DNA of 64,000 nt from Pseudomaricurvus alkylphenolicus (GCF_011683955.1 NZ_JAAQPI010000006.1:248001-312000); one strand, 5' to 3'. Counted from the first letter of the stretch, positions 10,069 to 20,271 are shown. Numbers and translations: made by a program. The notes: generated by a model not told the origin, from the letters alone.

Positions 10069-11487
10069 TTACAAATCTCTAACGTCGACAAAATGACCGG
10101 CAATCGCTGCCGCCGCGGCCATAGCGGGACTCACCAGATGAGTGCGGCCACCGTAGCCCTGACGACCTTCAAAGTTGCGGTTGGACGTTGAAGCACAATG
10201 CTCGCCATTGCCCAACTTGTCGGCATTCATCGCCAGACACATGGAACAACCCGGCTCGCGCCACTCGAAACCGGCCTCCAACAGAATCTTGTCCAGACCT
10301 TCGGCTTCCGCCTGAGCCTTCACCTGGCCGGAACCCGGAACCACCATCGCCTGAATCACAGAGTCAGCCACCTGGCGACCTTTGGCAACTTCGGCTGCCG
10401 CACGAACATCCTCAATTCGAGAGTTAGTGCAAGAACCGATAAAGACACGATCAACACTAATGTCGGTAATCTTCTGTCCCGCCTCAAGCCCCATATACTC
10501 CAGCGCACGCTCAATGCCGGACTTCTTCACCGGATCATTTTCCTCGGCGGGATTGGGCACAGCGGCATCCACCGGCAACACCATCTCCGGAGACGTGCCC
10601 CAACTCACCTGCGGCTTGATACTGGCGCCGTCGATCTCGACAACCTTATCAAACACCGCATCATCATCACTGACCAACTGCTTCCAATCGGCAACAGCGG
10701 CCTCCCACTGGTCGCCGGAAGGCGCGTAAGTGCGGCCTTTCACATACTCAATGGTGGTATCGTCCACCGCCACCATACCGGCGCGGGCGCCCGCTTCGAT
10801 CGCCATGTTACAGACCGTCATACGGCCCTCCATGGACATATCACGGAACACCTGACCACCGAACTCCATGGCGTAACCGGTACCACCGGCAGTACCGATC
10901 TCACCAATAATCGCCAGGACCACGTCTTTAGAGGTCACACCCTCGCCCAACTCGCCGTCCACCTTGATCAGCAGATTCTTCATCTTCTTGGCCACCAGAC
11001 ACTGGGTCGCCATCACATGCTCAACCTCAGATGTACCGATACCGTGAGCCAAAGCCCCCAGCGCACCATTGGTGGCGGTATGAGAATCACCACAAACAAT
11101 GGTCATGCCCGGCAGGCAGGCACCTGTTTCGGGCCCAATCACATGGACAATACCCTGGCGCTTGTCGTTGATCTTAAATTCAACAATGCCAAACTCGTCG
11201 CAGTTATCATCCAGGGTCTGCACCTGAATCTTGGACACCGGATCCTCAATACCATCTACACCGGAAGCGCGCTCCTTCTGGGTCGTGGGCACATTGTGAT
11301 CAGGCGTGGCCAGAATACTGTCCACACGCCAGGGCTTGCGGCCCGCCATTCGCAGCCCCTCAAAGGCCTGAGGCGTGGTCACTTCATGAATAATATGGCG
11401 ATCGATATAAATCAACGCCGAGCCGTCATCCCGCTCTTTAACGAGATGGGCATCCCAGAGTTTGTCGTACAGGGTCTTGCCTGCCAT
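10069..11487 (-). CDS. leuC: 3-isopropylmalate dehydratase large subunit
   Basis: Aconitase-family [4Fe-4S] enzyme that isomerises 2- to 3-isopropylmalate with LeuD. Cluster cysteines lie in [19 protein letters not shown] and [15 protein letters not shown]. The substrate region [20 protein letters not shown] is present. I chose the ATG at 11487 (472 residues, [12 protein letters not shown]). A GTG four codons upstream is in frame, but the GAGG-type ribosome site within it is well spaced only for the ATG. It is the first gene of leuCDB and is divergent from a LysR gene. Confidence 0.96.
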   Translation of the reverse strand: MAGKTLYDKLWDAHLVKERDDGSALIYIDRHIIHEVTTPQAFEGLRMAGRKPWRVDSILATPDHNVPTTQKERASGVDGIEDPVSKIQVQTLDDNCDEFGIVEFKINDKRQGIVHVIGPETGACLPGMTIVCGDSHTATNGALGALAHGIGTSEVEHVMATQCLVAKKMKNLLIKVDGELGEGVTSKDVVLAIIGEIGTAGGTGYAMEFGGQVFRDMSMEGRMTVCNMAIEAGARAGMVAVDDTTIEYVKGRTYAPSGDQWEAAVADWKQLVSDDDAVFDKVVEIDGASIKPQVSWGTSPEMVLPVDAAVPNPAEENDPVKKSGIERALEYMGLEAGQKITDISVDRVFIGSCTNSRIEDVRAAAEVAKGRQVADSVIQAMVVPGSGQVKAQAEAEGLDKILLEAGFEWREPGCSMCLAMNADKLGNGEHCASTSNRNFEGRQGYGGRTHLVSPAMAAAAAIAGHFVDVRDL

Positions 11488-11572
11488 TGGAAACCTCACA
11501 GGTGGCTAATGTCCGGTTGCTGGACGTTATTTTGGATACCGGGAGTCTGGTCACGGCTCCCTATGGTGGTGA

Positions 11573-11601
11573 ATTCTAGGCCTCCACAACCAATAAGACA
11601 A
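11573..11601 (-). promoter_or_regulatory. Probable sigma-70 promoter of leuCDB
   Basis: On the minus strand TTGTCT (11596-11601) and TAGAAT (11573-11578) are separated by exactly 17 nt, about 86 nt upstream of the leuC start. The LysR-type palindrome at 11623-11639 lies just upstream, where an activator of this family would bind. Confidence 0.6.
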
Positions 11602-11622
11602 ATTCATCTTTTTTATAAATTA

Positions 11623-11639
11623 CATTCCATTTGGGAATG
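11623..11639. promoter_or_regulatory. LysR-type operator palindrome
   Basis: A perfect inverted repeat CATTCC-ATTTG-GGAATG lies in the leuC/lysR divergent region. It contains a T-N11-A core, the usual LysR-family recognition pattern. It is about 57 bp upstream of the predicted leuC start of transcription, and 75 bp before the lysR ATG, so it could serve both activation and autoregulation. Confidence 0.65.
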
Positions 11640-11714
11640 CAATAATCTAACCTTATTCCTCGTGGAGGTCTGTGTTCTCGCCTCTGATCTCACCTCAAAA
11701 AGGAGCCAACTTGA

Positions 11715-12599
11715 ATGGATACCCAGCACCTCAAGGCCTTCCTGACCGTTGCGCAACTGAGCTCATTCACCCTGGCTGCGGAACAACTGCACCTGACCCA
11801 ACCCGCCATCAGCAAACGCATTGCCTCCCTGGAACAACAGCTCAATTGCAAGCTATTTGATCGTATCGGGCGGGACATCCACCTGACCGAAGCCGGCCGT
11901 GCCCTACTGCCTAGAGCGCGGACCATTCTGCAAACCGTCAAGGATACCGAACAGGCCCTATCCAACCTCAGTGGCCATATCAGCGGCACCCTGAAACTCG
12001 CCACCAGTCACCATATCGGCCTGCACCACCTGCCTCAGGTCCTCAAATACTTTACCCGCGAACACCCGGAAGTCGTGCTGGAACTCGAATTCCTGGACTC
12101 AGAGAAAGCCTATTCAGCCGTGCAGCGAGGTGAAGTGGAACTGGCCATGATCACCCTATCGCCCGAAGACACAGACAACACCACAGCCACCGTTCTCTGG
12201 CCCGACCCCTTGGCGTTTGTGGCCGCACCGGATCACCCTCTGACGAATGAACCCAATTGCGAACTCAAGAACCTGAGCCAATATCCGGCTATCCTGCCCG
12301 ATCCGCTGACCTACACCACCCAACTGATCCGAAAACGCTTCGACGCCAAGCGCCTGCCGTTGCAAACCACCATGGCCACCAACTACCTGGAGACCATCAA
12401 AATGCTGGTCTCAATCGGTTTGGGCTGGAGTGCCCTGCCCCGCACCATGCTGGATGAACAATTGCGGGAACTGAAAATCCCGGGGCAATCTTTGCAACGC
12501 AATCTCGGCAGCATCCACCACAGCGCTCGCACATTAAGCAATGCCGCCGAAGCGTTTCTGGGGGCTTTGAAGCAACAGCCGGCGACTTTGGCCGGCTAG
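11715..12599 (+). CDS. LysR-family regulator divergent from leuCDB
   Basis: A 294-residue LysR-type regulator. The N-terminal winged helix-turn-helix (residues 1-60) includes FTLAAEQLHLTQPAISKRIASLEQQLNCKLFDR split over helices 2 and 3, followed by a linker helix and a periplasmic-binding-protein-like effector domain (about 90-290). A divergent LysR gene next to leuC also occurs in Pseudomonas. The intergenic palindrome supports control of leuCDB, but the effector is unknown. A GGAG-like site (AAAGGAGCC) precedes the ATG. Confidence 0.92.
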   Translation: MDTQHLKAFLTVAQLSSFTLAAEQLHLTQPAISKRIASLEQQLNCKLFDRIGRDIHLTEAGRALLPRARTILQTVKDTEQALSNLSGHISGTLKLATSHHIGLHHLPQVLKYFTREHPEVVLELEFLDSEKAYSAVQRGEVELAMITLSPEDTDNTTATVLWPDPLAFVAAPDHPLTNEPNCELKNLSQYPAILPDPLTYTTQLIRKRFDAKRLPLQTTMATNYLETIKMLVSIGLGWSALPRTMLDEQLRELKIPGQSLQRNLGSIHHSARTLSNAAEAFLGALKQQPATLAG

Positions 12600-12717
12600 T
12601 GTAGTGCATCCGAAGTTGGTTTCAGAGTTGGTGCCAACACCCGTCGCGCTCAGAGCGCGCTGCTACAGCGTGAAATACGCACCAGTGCAAATTACCACCG
12701 AAACGAAATAACAATGA

Positions 12718-12900
12718 GGCACCACAATTGACGCACCGCGTTGTAAAAGGTGGCTGGGGTGCGGTTTCCGGAGCATTAAAGAGGGTGCCGAAGGAGTCAA
12801 AAAGACCGGCGTTTTTTGTCGGGCTTTTTGGTGACTGAGGGAAGCCCGGAGGGCCACCCGACTGCTCCGGAAACCGCACCCCAGCCGCCGCTTGAGGCAC
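12718..12900 (+). repeat. Covarying palindromic element, copy 2 (best formed)
   Basis: The outer stem pairs 12749-12775 with 12863-12889: 26 of 27 Watson-Crick pairs and one G-T wobble. The inner hairpin pairs 12798-12810 with 12818-12830 (CAAAAAGACCGGC with GTCGGGCTTTTTG), with the shared A-G mismatch plus one wobble-type difference. The small hairpin is GCCC-GGA-GGGC at 12844-12854. GGCAC occurs 26 nt before the left arm (12718-12722) and 6 nt after the right arm (12896-12900). Outer-arm sequence is largely unlike copies 1, 3 and 4, while junctions are alike. Confidence 0.93.
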
Positions 12901-12904
12901 CAGA

Positions 12905-13010
12905 CCTGCAGCCGCCTGAGCTCCGAACCTGCCACCGCTAGAGAACCAAACCTACCACCGTCTGAGCTCCGAACCTGCAATCGCTAGAGAACCAACCTGC
13001 AGCCTCCTGA
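12905..13010. repeat. 46-bp tandem repeat, 2.3 units
   Basis: Unit 1 is 12905-12950, unit 2 is 12951-12995 and a partial third runs 12996-13010. Shared blocks are CTGAGCTCCGAACCTGC and CGCTAGAGAACCAA. It begins immediately after the right end of palindromic copy 2. No coding potential is seen. Confidence 0.8.
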
Positions 13011-13214
13011 ACAACGATCAGCCCCAAAAAGTAACCCGATGAAGACTCGAATTGGTACAGAAAACCAAGATATGTGGCACAGATTCAAACAAAACGAACA
13101 CCAAACAACCTTCGCGAAAAAATAACGAACCAGTTAACAGCTTTGTCAGAAAAGATTAACTACAATCCCGCCACGTCTTCAAAGAAAGACGAACAAAACA
13201 ACAAGGAGAACACC

Positions 13215-13967
13215 ATGAAAACACATCAGACATTACTACTGGCGGCCGCACTCACCGCGACCACCGGACTCACACAAGCCGACACTGTATTGGGCGTCTA
13301 CGCCGGCGTCGGTATCTGGCAACCCGACATCAGCGGAAAACTGGGCGAAGTCCCCATCAGCGCCAGCGACCTGGACATCGACGACGATAACGCCAACTTC
13401 CTCTACGTCGCACTGGAACACCCCGTCCCGCTGCTGCCCAACATCCGCCTGCAACAGACCAGCATCGACAACAGCGGCAACTCCGCCATCAGCTCCGACT
13501 TCCGCCTCGGCGACATCAGCTTTGACAGCGGCGAGCAAGTCAGCACCAAACTCGACCTGACCCACCAGGACGCAGTCCTCTACTACGAAATCCTCGACAA
13601 CTGGGTCAACCTCGACCTGGGCCTTAACATCCGCCGCTATGATGGTCATATGAGCGTCACCAGCGCCAACGAAAGTGAACGCGTCAGCCTCGACGGTGTC
13701 ATTCCCATGATATACGGCAAGGCCCAATTCGATCTGCCCTTTACCGGCTGGTCTGTGGCTGGGGAAGCCAACGTCATCAGCTACAGTGGCGACGGCATCA
13801 CCGACTACACCGTTAAAATCGCCTATGCCAGTGACATCATCCCCCTGTTCGACGTCGGTTTTGAAGTGGGTTACCGCGATATGAGCCTCGACCTCGAAGA
13901 CCTGGATGACCTCGTTGCCGACGTCAGCATCGACGGCCCCTACGCCGCGCTGACAGTTCACTTCTGA
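13215..13967 (+). CDS. Outer-membrane beta-barrel protein, TIGR04219-like
   Basis: Secreted 250-residue protein. A signal peptide MKTHQTLLLAAALTATTG ends near TQA-DTVLGVYAG, and the mature protein has alternating strands typical of a small beta-barrel and ends in a hydrophobic-aromatic pattern (YAALTVHF), the usual BAM signal. The DTVLGVYAGVGIWQPDISG start resembles the TIGR04219 outer-membrane family. I used the ATG at 13215, preceded by AAGGAG at good spacing, rather than the longer frame from 13074. The function is unknown. It converges on glyA with a 15-nt gap. Confidence 0.85.
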   Translation: MKTHQTLLLAAALTATTGLTQADTVLGVYAGVGIWQPDISGKLGEVPISASDLDIDDDNANFLYVALEHPVPLLPNIRLQQTSIDNSGNSAISSDFRLGDISFDSGEQVSTKLDLTHQDAVLYYEILDNWVNLDLGLNIRRYDGHMSVTSANESERVSLDGVIPMIYGKAQFDLPFTGWSVAGEANVISYSGDGITDYTVKIAYASDIIPLFDVGFEVGYRDMSLDLEDLDDLVADVSIDGPYAALTVHF

Positions 13968-13982
13968 GACTGATCGTGGGGA

Positions 13983-15233
13983 TCAACCGTAAACCGGGAA
14001 ATCCCCACACAGCGCCTTCACTCGCTCACGCACCTGATCCACCACCTGCTGATCACCACGCGCATCAATCACATCACACATCCAACCCGCCAGCTCGGCA
14101 ACCTGCTGCTCCTTCATACCACGAGTCGTCACTGCTGGCGTACCGACGCGAATACCACTGGTGACAAACGGCGACTGAGGGTCATTGGGCACCGTGTTTT
14201 TATTCACGGTGATAAAGGCATCACCCAACCAGGCATCTACCTCCTTACCGGTCAACTGCTGCTCAATAAAATCCACCAAAAACAAATGATTGCTGGTACC
14301 ACCGGCAACCACCTTATACCCGCGTGCCTGGAATACTTCAGCCATCGCCTGAGCATTTAAGATCACCTGCTTTTGATACTCTTTAAACTCAGGCTGAAGC
14401 GCCTCCTGCAAGGCCACTGCCTTGGCAGCGATCACATGCATCAGCGGGCCGCCCTGGATACCCGGAAAAATCAGGGAATTAAACTTCTTCGCCAGCTCCT
14501 CACGATTGGTCAGAATCAGACCGCCGCGGGGTCCCCGCAACGTCTTGTGAGTCGTGGTGGTAACCACATCGGCAAACGGGACCGGATTCGGGTATAACCC
14601 GGCAGCCACCAGGCCCGCCACGTGAGCCATATCCACAAACAGATAAGCACCGACACTGTCGGCAATATCGCGGAAGCGCTGCCAATCCATCACTCGGGAG
14701 TAAGCCGAAAATCCAGCCACAATCATCTTAGGCTGATGCTCTTTGGCCAGCGCCTCGATCTGGTCGTAATCCAACTCACCGGTCTCGGGCACCACCCCGT
14801 ACTGAACCGCCTGATAAATCTTGCCGGAAAAATTTGGCTTGGCACCGTGAGTCAGATGACCGCCATGGTCGAGAGACAACCCCAAAAAGCAGTCACCCGG
14901 CTGCAACAGCGCCATGTAAACTGCGGCATTGGCCTGAGAACCGGAATGAGGCTGCAAGTTGGCAAACTCGGCAGAAAACAGTTCTTTCGCGCGATCAATA
15001 GCCAACTGCTCAACGGTGTCCGCGTGCTCACAGCCGCCGTAGTAACGCTTGCCGGGATAACCCTCGGCATACTTGTTGGTGAGCTTCGAGCCCTGGGCCT
15101 GTAGCACCCGCGCGCTGGCATAGTTTTCCGAGGCGATCAGCTCAATGTGCTGCTCCTGCCTGATATCCTCCGCCGCCATGGCCTGCCACAGATCACTGTC
15201 AAAATCCTGAATGGTATCGCTGAGCTTAAACAT
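13983..15233 (-). CDS. glyA: Serine hydroxymethyltransferase
   Basis: PLP enzyme that interconverts serine and glycine and charges tetrahydrofolate with a one-carbon unit. The 416 residues are of standard length. The PLP lysine lies in [16 protein letters not shown], and the N-terminal [20 protein letters not shown] and [16 protein letters not shown] are typical. A GAGGCGATCT site precedes the ATG. It stands alone, with an MFS gene upstream on the same strand 114 nt away. Confidence 0.97.
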   Translation of the reverse strand: MFKLSDTIQDFDSDLWQAMAAEDIRQEQHIELIASENYASARVLQAQGSKLTNKYAEGYPGKRYYGGCEHADTVEQLAIDRAKELFSAEFANLQPHSGSQANAAVYMALLQPGDCFLGLSLDHGGHLTHGAKPNFSGKIYQAVQYGVVPETGELDYDQIEALAKEHQPKMIVAGFSAYSRVMDWQRFRDIADSVGAYLFVDMAHVAGLVAAGLYPNPVPFADVVTTTTHKTLRGPRGGLILTNREELAKKFNSLIFPGIQGGPLMHVIAAKAVALQEALQPEFKEYQKQVILNAQAMAEVFQARGYKVVAGGTSNHLFLVDFIEQQLTGKEVDAWLGDAFITVNKNTVPNDPQSPFVTSGIRVGTPAVTTRGMKEQQVAELAGWMCDVIDARGDQQVVDQVRERVKALCGDFPVYG

Positions 15234-15347
15234 AGATCGCCTCGTCTGCTGGAATGATGAAAACCAGCCAAAATCATACGAGCACCAATCAAATAAAGAT
15301 AATTAATAGTTGAAATCCGGTAATAAAATAAACTAATGGAGAAGAGG

Positions 15348-16508
15348 TCACGGGTTTGCGGACAAAGGCCCCCGCATCCCCCACCACACCAGCCCAAGGG
15401 CCAGTGCGGATGCAAAGCAACTGACAGCAAACGACAACACCGGGCTGCTTGACCACAGATAACCGCTGATCAGCGCCCCCAACGCCCCGCCGGCACCAAA
15501 ACTCGCAGCGCTGTACAGCGCCTGGCCCTGTCCCTGGATACGACCGGGAAAGTACCTGCGTACCAACTCGATAGCCACCGAATGGGCGCTACCGAAAGTG
15601 AACGCATGCAACACCTGGGCAAACACCATCAGAAGCAAGTGCTCAGGAAAGCAACCGATCAGAAACCACCGCAGCACAGCCATCGCCAGACTGAACTGAA
15701 AAATGGCCCGGGGGCCAATGTGTTTCATTACATGGTGCATGTACCAGAACACCAGCACCTCGGCCACCACGCCCAATGCCCAAAGCACGCCGATGGACGT
15801 GCGGCTGTAATTGAGCGATTCCAGAAACACACTGTAAAAGGTGTAATAGCTGCCGTGACTGAGCTGCAACAGCAGAGACGCCATCAAAAAACACAGCACA
15901 GGCTTTTGCAGCGCGACTGATAGAAATCCTTCCCCCTGATGCTGTTCATGTTGCGAGGACTGTGGCTCATCCAGCGCCAGTGCGCTAAGCCAGATGGCGA
16001 TTAAAAACGCCATTCCCACCCAGGGCAATGCAGCCACCGAGTATAGATCAAAGAGAACTCCCAGCAGTACCACTACCAGAATAAAGCCCACCGACCCCCA
16101 AAGCCGGATGCGGCTATAGAAATGGGGACGCCCGCCCAGGTAATTCAGCGTAATCACCTCAAACTGAGCCAACACGGCATTCCAGAAAAAACTGAAGACC
16201 ACAAATACGACAGCTACCCACCAGAAATCCTGGCGCCAGAACAGGAAGCCAAAGCAGATTGCCGCCATCAGACTGCCCAGACGAATCACCCACAACCGGC
16301 GACCACTGCGATCCGCCAGCCAGCCCCAGACATTGGGCGCCACCAGGCGGGTCAGCATCAAAGTCGATGCGACAATACCGATTTGTTCAGGGGAGAAATC
16401 CAGGGACTGCAGCCACAGCCCCAGAAAAGGCACCATGGTTCCCACCATGGCAAAGTAAAACGCGTAGAAGCCGGACAGTCGCCAGTATGGCAGCTGACCC
16501 GGATTCAT
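15348..16508 (-). CDS. MFS transporter, HcaT-like
   Basis: A 386-residue inner-membrane protein with about 12 hydrophobic segments in two halves. The MFS loop 2-3 motif is GWLADRSGRR, and the N-terminus (YWRLSGFYAFYFAMVGTMVP) resembles the 3-phenylpropionate/nucleoside-type MFS branch (MFS_1-like). The substrate is not determinable. Its ATG overlaps the aroC stop in a TGATG, so it is co-translated with aroC. A similar aroC-MFS pair is known in Pseudomonas. A direct role in aromatic metabolism is only inferred from the neighbour. Confidence 0.88.
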   Translation of the reverse strand: MNPGQLPYWRLSGFYAFYFAMVGTMVPFLGLWLQSLDFSPEQIGIVASTLMLTRLVAPNVWGWLADRSGRRLWVIRLGSLMAAICFGFLFWRQDFWWVAVVFVVFSFFWNAVLAQFEVITLNYLGGRPHFYSRIRLWGSVGFILVVVLLGVLFDLYSVAALPWVGMAFLIAIWLSALALDEPQSSQHEQHQGEGFLSVALQKPVLCFLMASLLLQLSHGSYYTFYSVFLESLNYSRTSIGVLWALGVVAEVLVFWYMHHVMKHIGPRAIFQFSLAMAVLRWFLIGCFPEHLLLMVFAQVLHAFTFGSAHSVAIELVRRYFPGRIQGQGQALYSAASFGAGGALGALISGYLWSSSPVLSFAVSCFASALALGLVWWGMRGPLSANP

Positions 16509-17614
16509 CAGGCTTCGGGGGCCTGTCCGGGAATCACAGGAATATTGTGCTCAACGCCGCCATTTTGACCTCGGTGGCGCAGCAGATGATCCAGAACCAC
16601 CAGCGCCATCATAGCCTCCGCAATAGGTGTCGCGCGGATACCCACACAGGGATCATGGCGGCCCTTGGTCACCACCTCAACCGACTCTCCCTGGACATTC
16701 ACGCTGCGACCGGGCAAATGCAGGCTGGAGGTAGGCTTGAGCGCTATGCTGGCCACCAGATCCTGCCCCGTGGAAATGCCGCCGAGAACACCACCAGCCT
16801 GGTTGGAGAGAAAACCTTCAGGGACAATCTCGTCCCGGTGCTCGGTACCCTTCTGTTCAACACAGTCAAAGCCGGCACCGATTTCCACGCCTTTCACCGC
16901 ATTGATACTCATCAGAGCATGGGCCAGATCCGCATCCAGGCGATCGAAGATCGGCTCACCCAATCCCGGTATCATACCGGTAGCCGTCACGGTGATGCGG
17001 GCACCAACGGAGTTACCCTCCTTGTTGAGCGCCTGCATATAGGTTTCCATCTCCGCCACCTTACTGGCATCGGGGCAGAAAAACGGATTATTGTCCACCT
17101 CGTTCCAATCCACGCTGTCGATTTTGATGGGCCCCAGTTGTGACAGGTAACCCTTCACTTCAATACCGTGAAATTGCTTGAGGAATTTTTTGGCAATGGC
17201 TCCGGCTGCAACCCGCATGGCGGTTTCTCGGGCTGAAGAGCGGCCACCGCCCCGATAATCCCGCACACCATACTTCTGCATGTACGGGTAATCAGCATGG
17301 GCGGGACGATAGAGATCTTTGATATTGGAGTAGTCCTTGGAGCGCTGATCGGTGTTTTCGATCAACAGCCCGATTGGGGTACCCGTGGTCTTGCCTTCAA
17401 ACACGCCGGAGAGAATCTTCACCATATCGGCTTCCCGGCGCTGAGTGGTGTAACGGGACTGCCCGGGCTTACGGCGGTCCAGGTCGCGCTGCAGATCCTC
17501 CTCGCACAGTTCCATCCCGGGAGGGCAGCCATCGACGATACAGCCCAATGCCAGACCGTGACTCTCGCCAAAGGTGGTTACAGTAAACAGCTTGCCAAAG
17601 GTATTACCGGACAT
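16508..17614 (-). CDS. aroC: Chorismate synthase
   Basis: Final shikimate-pathway enzyme. It needs reduced FMN and converts EPSP to chorismate. The 368 residues carry the signatures [19 protein letters not shown] near the N-terminus, [31 protein letters not shown], and [30 protein letters not shown]. The stop shares one base with the start of the MFS gene. It feeds the tryptophan genes at the window start. Confidence 0.97.
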   Translation of the reverse strand: MSGNTFGKLFTVTTFGESHGLALGCIVDGCPPGMELCEEDLQRDLDRRKPGQSRYTTQRREADMVKILSGVFEGKTTGTPIGLLIENTDQRSKDYSNIKDLYRPAHADYPYMQKYGVRDYRGGGRSSARETAMRVAAGAIAKKFLKQFHGIEVKGYLSQLGPIKIDSVDWNEVDNNPFFCPDASKVAEMETYMQALNKEGNSVGARITVTATGMIPGLGEPIFDRLDADLAHALMSINAVKGVEIGAGFDCVEQKGTEHRDEIVPEGFLSNQAGGVLGGISTGQDLVASIALKPTSSLHLPGRSVNVQGESVEVVTKGRHDPCVGIRATPIAEAMMALVVLDHLLRHRGQNGGVEHNIPVIPGQAPEA

Positions 17615-17670
17615 ATCTCTCTCGTGAGCAGCAACTAGTGAATCATTGAAAGCGGCGCATTATACGCACA

Positions 17671-18588
17671 TTACGCCAACTCTGCTCGGTGCAGATCCAA
17701 CTGCTCCGCGGTCAGCACAAAAATCCCGTGGCCGCCCTGCTCAAATTCCAGCCAGGTAAAGGGGACTCCGGGAAAGGTCGCTTCCAGCGCCGGCCAGCTG
17801 TTGCCCACTTCCACCACCAGCAGGCCATTGTCGGAAAGGTGCTGGCGGGCTTCGCTCAGCAGGCGGCGGGTAAAGTCCAGACCATCTGCTCCGCTGCCCA
17901 GTGCCAGGGCCGGCTCCGCCTGGAATTCCGCCGGCATACTGGCGAGGTCTTCAGCGTTGACATAGGGCGGATTGCTAACGATGAGATCAAACACCTCACC
18001 CTGCAACCCGGCAAACAGATCCGACTCCACTGCCCTCACCTGATCCTCCAGGTGATGGCGTTCGATATTGGACTGCGCCACCTCAATGGCATCGGCGGAG
18101 ATATCACTCAGCACCACCTCCGCATCTGTAAAGGTGTGCGCGCAGGCTATCCCAATGCAACCACTGCCCGTGCACAGGTCGAGAATCCGGTGCGGATAGC
18201 TCGCCAGCCAGGGCTGAAACTCCTGCGCAATGGTTTCCGCCAGAGGGGAACGCGGTACCAACACCCTGTTGTCGACGTGGAATGCCAACCCCGCAAACCA
18301 CGCCGTGCCGGTAATGTATGGGGCCGGGATGCGCTCATTAATCCGGCGCTCGATGACATGCACCAGGTGCCGACGCTCGTCCGAGGTCAGGCGCGCATTG
18401 AGCAGATCAGGAGGACTGTCCCAGGGCAGATGCAAACTGAGCATAATCAACTGCACCGCTTCATCCCAGGCATTGTCTGTACCGTGACCAAAAAACAGGC
18501 CCTCGGAGTTAAAGCGGCTGGTGGCCCAGCGCAGATAATCGCGAATGCTCAACAGCTCATGAACCGGCGATTCCCGCTTTTCGATCAT
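17671..18588 (-). CDS. prmB: Ribosomal protein L3 N5-glutamine methyltransferase
   Basis: SAM-dependent methyltransferase for a glutamine in ribosomal protein uL3. The 305 residues show the N-terminal helical domain, an SAM-binding motif [15 protein letters not shown], and the catalytic NPPY in [15 protein letters not shown]. The pattern and the position next to aroC favour PrmB over PrmC, which usually follows prfA. The start has GGGAGA 9 nt upstream. A 56-nt gap to aroC suggests cotranscription. Confidence 0.93.
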   Translation of the reverse strand: MIEKRESPVHELLSIRDYLRWATSRFNSEGLFFGHGTDNAWDEAVQLIMLSLHLPWDSPPDLLNARLTSDERRHLVHVIERRINERIPAPYITGTAWFAGLAFHVDNRVLVPRSPLAETIAQEFQPWLASYPHRILDLCTGSGCIGIACAHTFTDAEVVLSDISADAIEVAQSNIERHHLEDQVRAVESDLFAGLQGEVFDLIVSNPPYVNAEDLASMPAEFQAEPALALGSGADGLDFTRRLLSEARQHLSDNGLLVVEVGNSWPALEATFPGVPFTWLEFEQGGHGIFVLTAEQLDLHRAELA

Positions 18589-18639
18589 GCTGGTGTTCTC
18601 CCATTGATTAAATTCGTAAGCCAGATAACGCCGCAGCGA

Positions 18640-19401
18640 TTACCAGAACAACGCCGCAGCACTGGCGCACAGGGTCATCACAAACAAAAACCACTTCAGC
18701 GCCCTCTGGCTCACCTTCAGCGCCAGACGAACGCCAAGTTTGGCGCCGGTCATGGTACCCGCCGCCAGGATCAGTCCCGGCACCCACTCCACCTGGCCGT
18801 TCCAGATAAATACGGCCAGCGCCACGGCGGTAAACGCCGCCGTGCACAACATCTTTAAGGCATTGGCCCTGACCAAATCGTAGCGTAAAACGCCGGCCAG
18901 CGCGGCGATAAGGATAAATCCGACACCTGCCTGTACAAATCCGCCATAGAATCCGGCCAGCATCAGCGCCCACCAGGCGCTGGTGTTCCCGCTGGCGCTC
19001 TTGGGATGTTCGTCAGGCCCGGGCATAACCGTGGCAGGACGCAGCAGGATAATCAATGACATGCCCACCATGGTTCCCAGCAACAAAGGCTTGAGCAGCA
19101 CGTTAGGCAACAGCGACGCACACAGTCCGCCAGCCAGTCCACCCATCAGGGTAGGCCAGAGGATGGCAGCCACGCCGCCAGTATCGAGTTTACCGTGACG
19201 GTCAAAATCCCTGACCCCCACCAGACACTGCAAGAAAACGCCCACCCGATTGGTGGCATTGGCAACATCGGCGGGCAGCCCCATCATCATCAGGGCCGGC
19301 AGCGTCAGGTTTGATCCGCCTCCGGCCAGGGTATTGATCACCCCCGCGATCAGCCCCGTCACCAGCAAAAGTGCAATAAAAGCAAAACTGATATCCAGCA
19401 T
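18640..19401 (-). CDS. TSUP-family (TauE/SafE) membrane permease
   Basis: A 253-residue protein with about eight hydrophobic helices and the duplicated TSUP glycine-rich motif: GLIAGVINTLAGGGSNLTLP in the first half and GFYGGFVQAGVGFILIAAL in the second. TSUP proteins export sulfite, sulfonates or organic anions; the substrate here is unknown. It precedes prmB by 51 nt on the same strand. The start has no obvious ribosome site. Confidence 0.9.
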   Translation of the reverse strand: MLDISFAFIALLLVTGLIAGVINTLAGGGSNLTLPALMMMGLPADVANATNRVGVFLQCLVGVRDFDRHGKLDTGGVAAILWPTLMGGLAGGLCASLLPNVLLKPLLLGTMVGMSLIILLRPATVMPGPDEHPKSASGNTSAWWALMLAGFYGGFVQAGVGFILIAALAGVLRYDLVRANALKMLCTAAFTAVALAVFIWNGQVEWVPGLILAAGTMTGAKLGVRLALKVSQRALKWFLFVMTLCASAAALFW

Positions 19402-19717
19402 TGAAGAAATCCAACCGAATTGAGGGCGCCCAGTCTACTGATTTGGCAATAAATGACCACCCGACATGGTCATTCGGGAGGTTCCAATGGCCGTTATTGA
19501 AACAAAAACCACTTTACCGGGGCCTGACCTTGTCGTAGGGTACGCCCCGAAGTTCCCATAGACAGTCTAAATCCCTTGTTTTACTGGGGTTAAGGGGGAA
19601 CTGGTGACCTGCTCGCCGGGGCTTGAACAGCAAACCGCGACCAAGGCAGCAAACCAAACGGCGGCGATTTGCGTACATCAGAAGCAAACGCTGACAACCA
19701 TGCCGAAGGAATTACCC
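19402..19717. other. Region upstream of folE with a leader hairpin
   Basis: This 316-bp divergent region holds the promoters of the TSUP gene and folE. A hairpin with ends CGGGGC (19518-19523) and GCCCCG (19544-19549) and inner ACC/GGT pairing may lie in the folE leader. I cannot match it to a named riboswitch. Short open frames here (from 19604 in the folE frame) have weak start contexts. Confidence 0.4.
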
Positions 19718-20257
19718 ATGAAAGAACAGTACGCCGACATTATCCGCGCGATTGGAGAAGATCTTGATCGCCCCGGGCTCCAGGACACTCCGGAACGGGC
19801 CGCCAAGGCCATGAAATTCTTGACTCGGGGTTACCAGCAGACCGTCGAGGATGTCGTCAACGGTGCGCTGTTTCCTTCAGACTCCAGTGAGATGATTATC
19901 GTCAAAGACATCGAGCTTTACTCCATGTGTGAACACCACATGTTGCCATTTATTGGCAAGGCACATGTGGCTTACATTCCCACTGGCCAAGTGGTGGGAC
20001 TGTCCAAGATTGCACGGATTGTGGACATGTTTGCCCGTCGCCTTCAGATCCAGGAACAGCTGACCGTTCAAATCGCCGAAACGATTCAGAGCGTAACCGG
20101 TGCAGAAGGGGTCGGCGTGATTATCGAAGCCAAGCACATGTGCATGATGATGCGCGGGGTGGAAAAGCAGAACTCAGCAATGAAGACCTCCTCCATGCTC
20201 GGCAGCTTTCGGGACAATATGGCCACCCGAAGTGAATTTTTGTCGCTGATTCGCTGA
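19718..20257 (+). CDS. folE: GTP cyclohydrolase I
   Basis: Zinc enzyme that converts GTP to dihydroneopterin triphosphate, the entry step to folate and related pterins. With the ATG at 19718 the protein has 180 residues, a normal length. AAGGA sits 7 nt upstream of it, inside the alternative start at 19700. Zinc ligands are seen in [17 protein letters not shown] and the later [10 protein letters not shown]. The frame stays open to 19604 but without homology to the family. A terminator hairpin follows. Confidence 0.95.
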   Translation: MKEQYADIIRAIGEDLDRPGLQDTPERAAKAMKFLTRGYQQTVEDVVNGALFPSDSSEMIIVKDIELYSMCEHHMLPFIGKAHVAYIPTGQVVGLSKIARIVDMFARRLQIQEQLTVQIAETIQSVTGAEGVGVIIEAKHMCMMMRGVEKQNSAMKTSSMLGSFRDNMATRSEFLSLIR

Positions 20258-20271
20258 ACCGTCCCGGCAGG

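Larger units (their letters stand above)
12600..13214. other. Intergenic region between the lysR gene and the outer-membrane protein gene (615 bp)
   Basis: No convincing gene. It holds copy 2 of the palindromic element (12718-12900), a 46-bp tandem repeat (12905-13010) and AT-richer sequence from about 13050 that probably holds the promoter of the next gene. Confidence 0.6.

Noticed and set aside
12622-12900. Short protein-coding frame across palindromic copy 2, with similar peptides at copies 3 and 4
   Set aside because: The frames at copies 2, 3 and 4 share a GGPPGFPQSP-like peptide, but this comes from the conserved DNA junctions. No ribosome site, and changes between copies follow base pairing rather than codon positions.
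13074-13214. Upstream part of the long frame before the outer-membrane protein
   Set aside because: The ATG at 13215 has AAGGAG and starts a proper signal peptide; the extra 47 residues lack family support.
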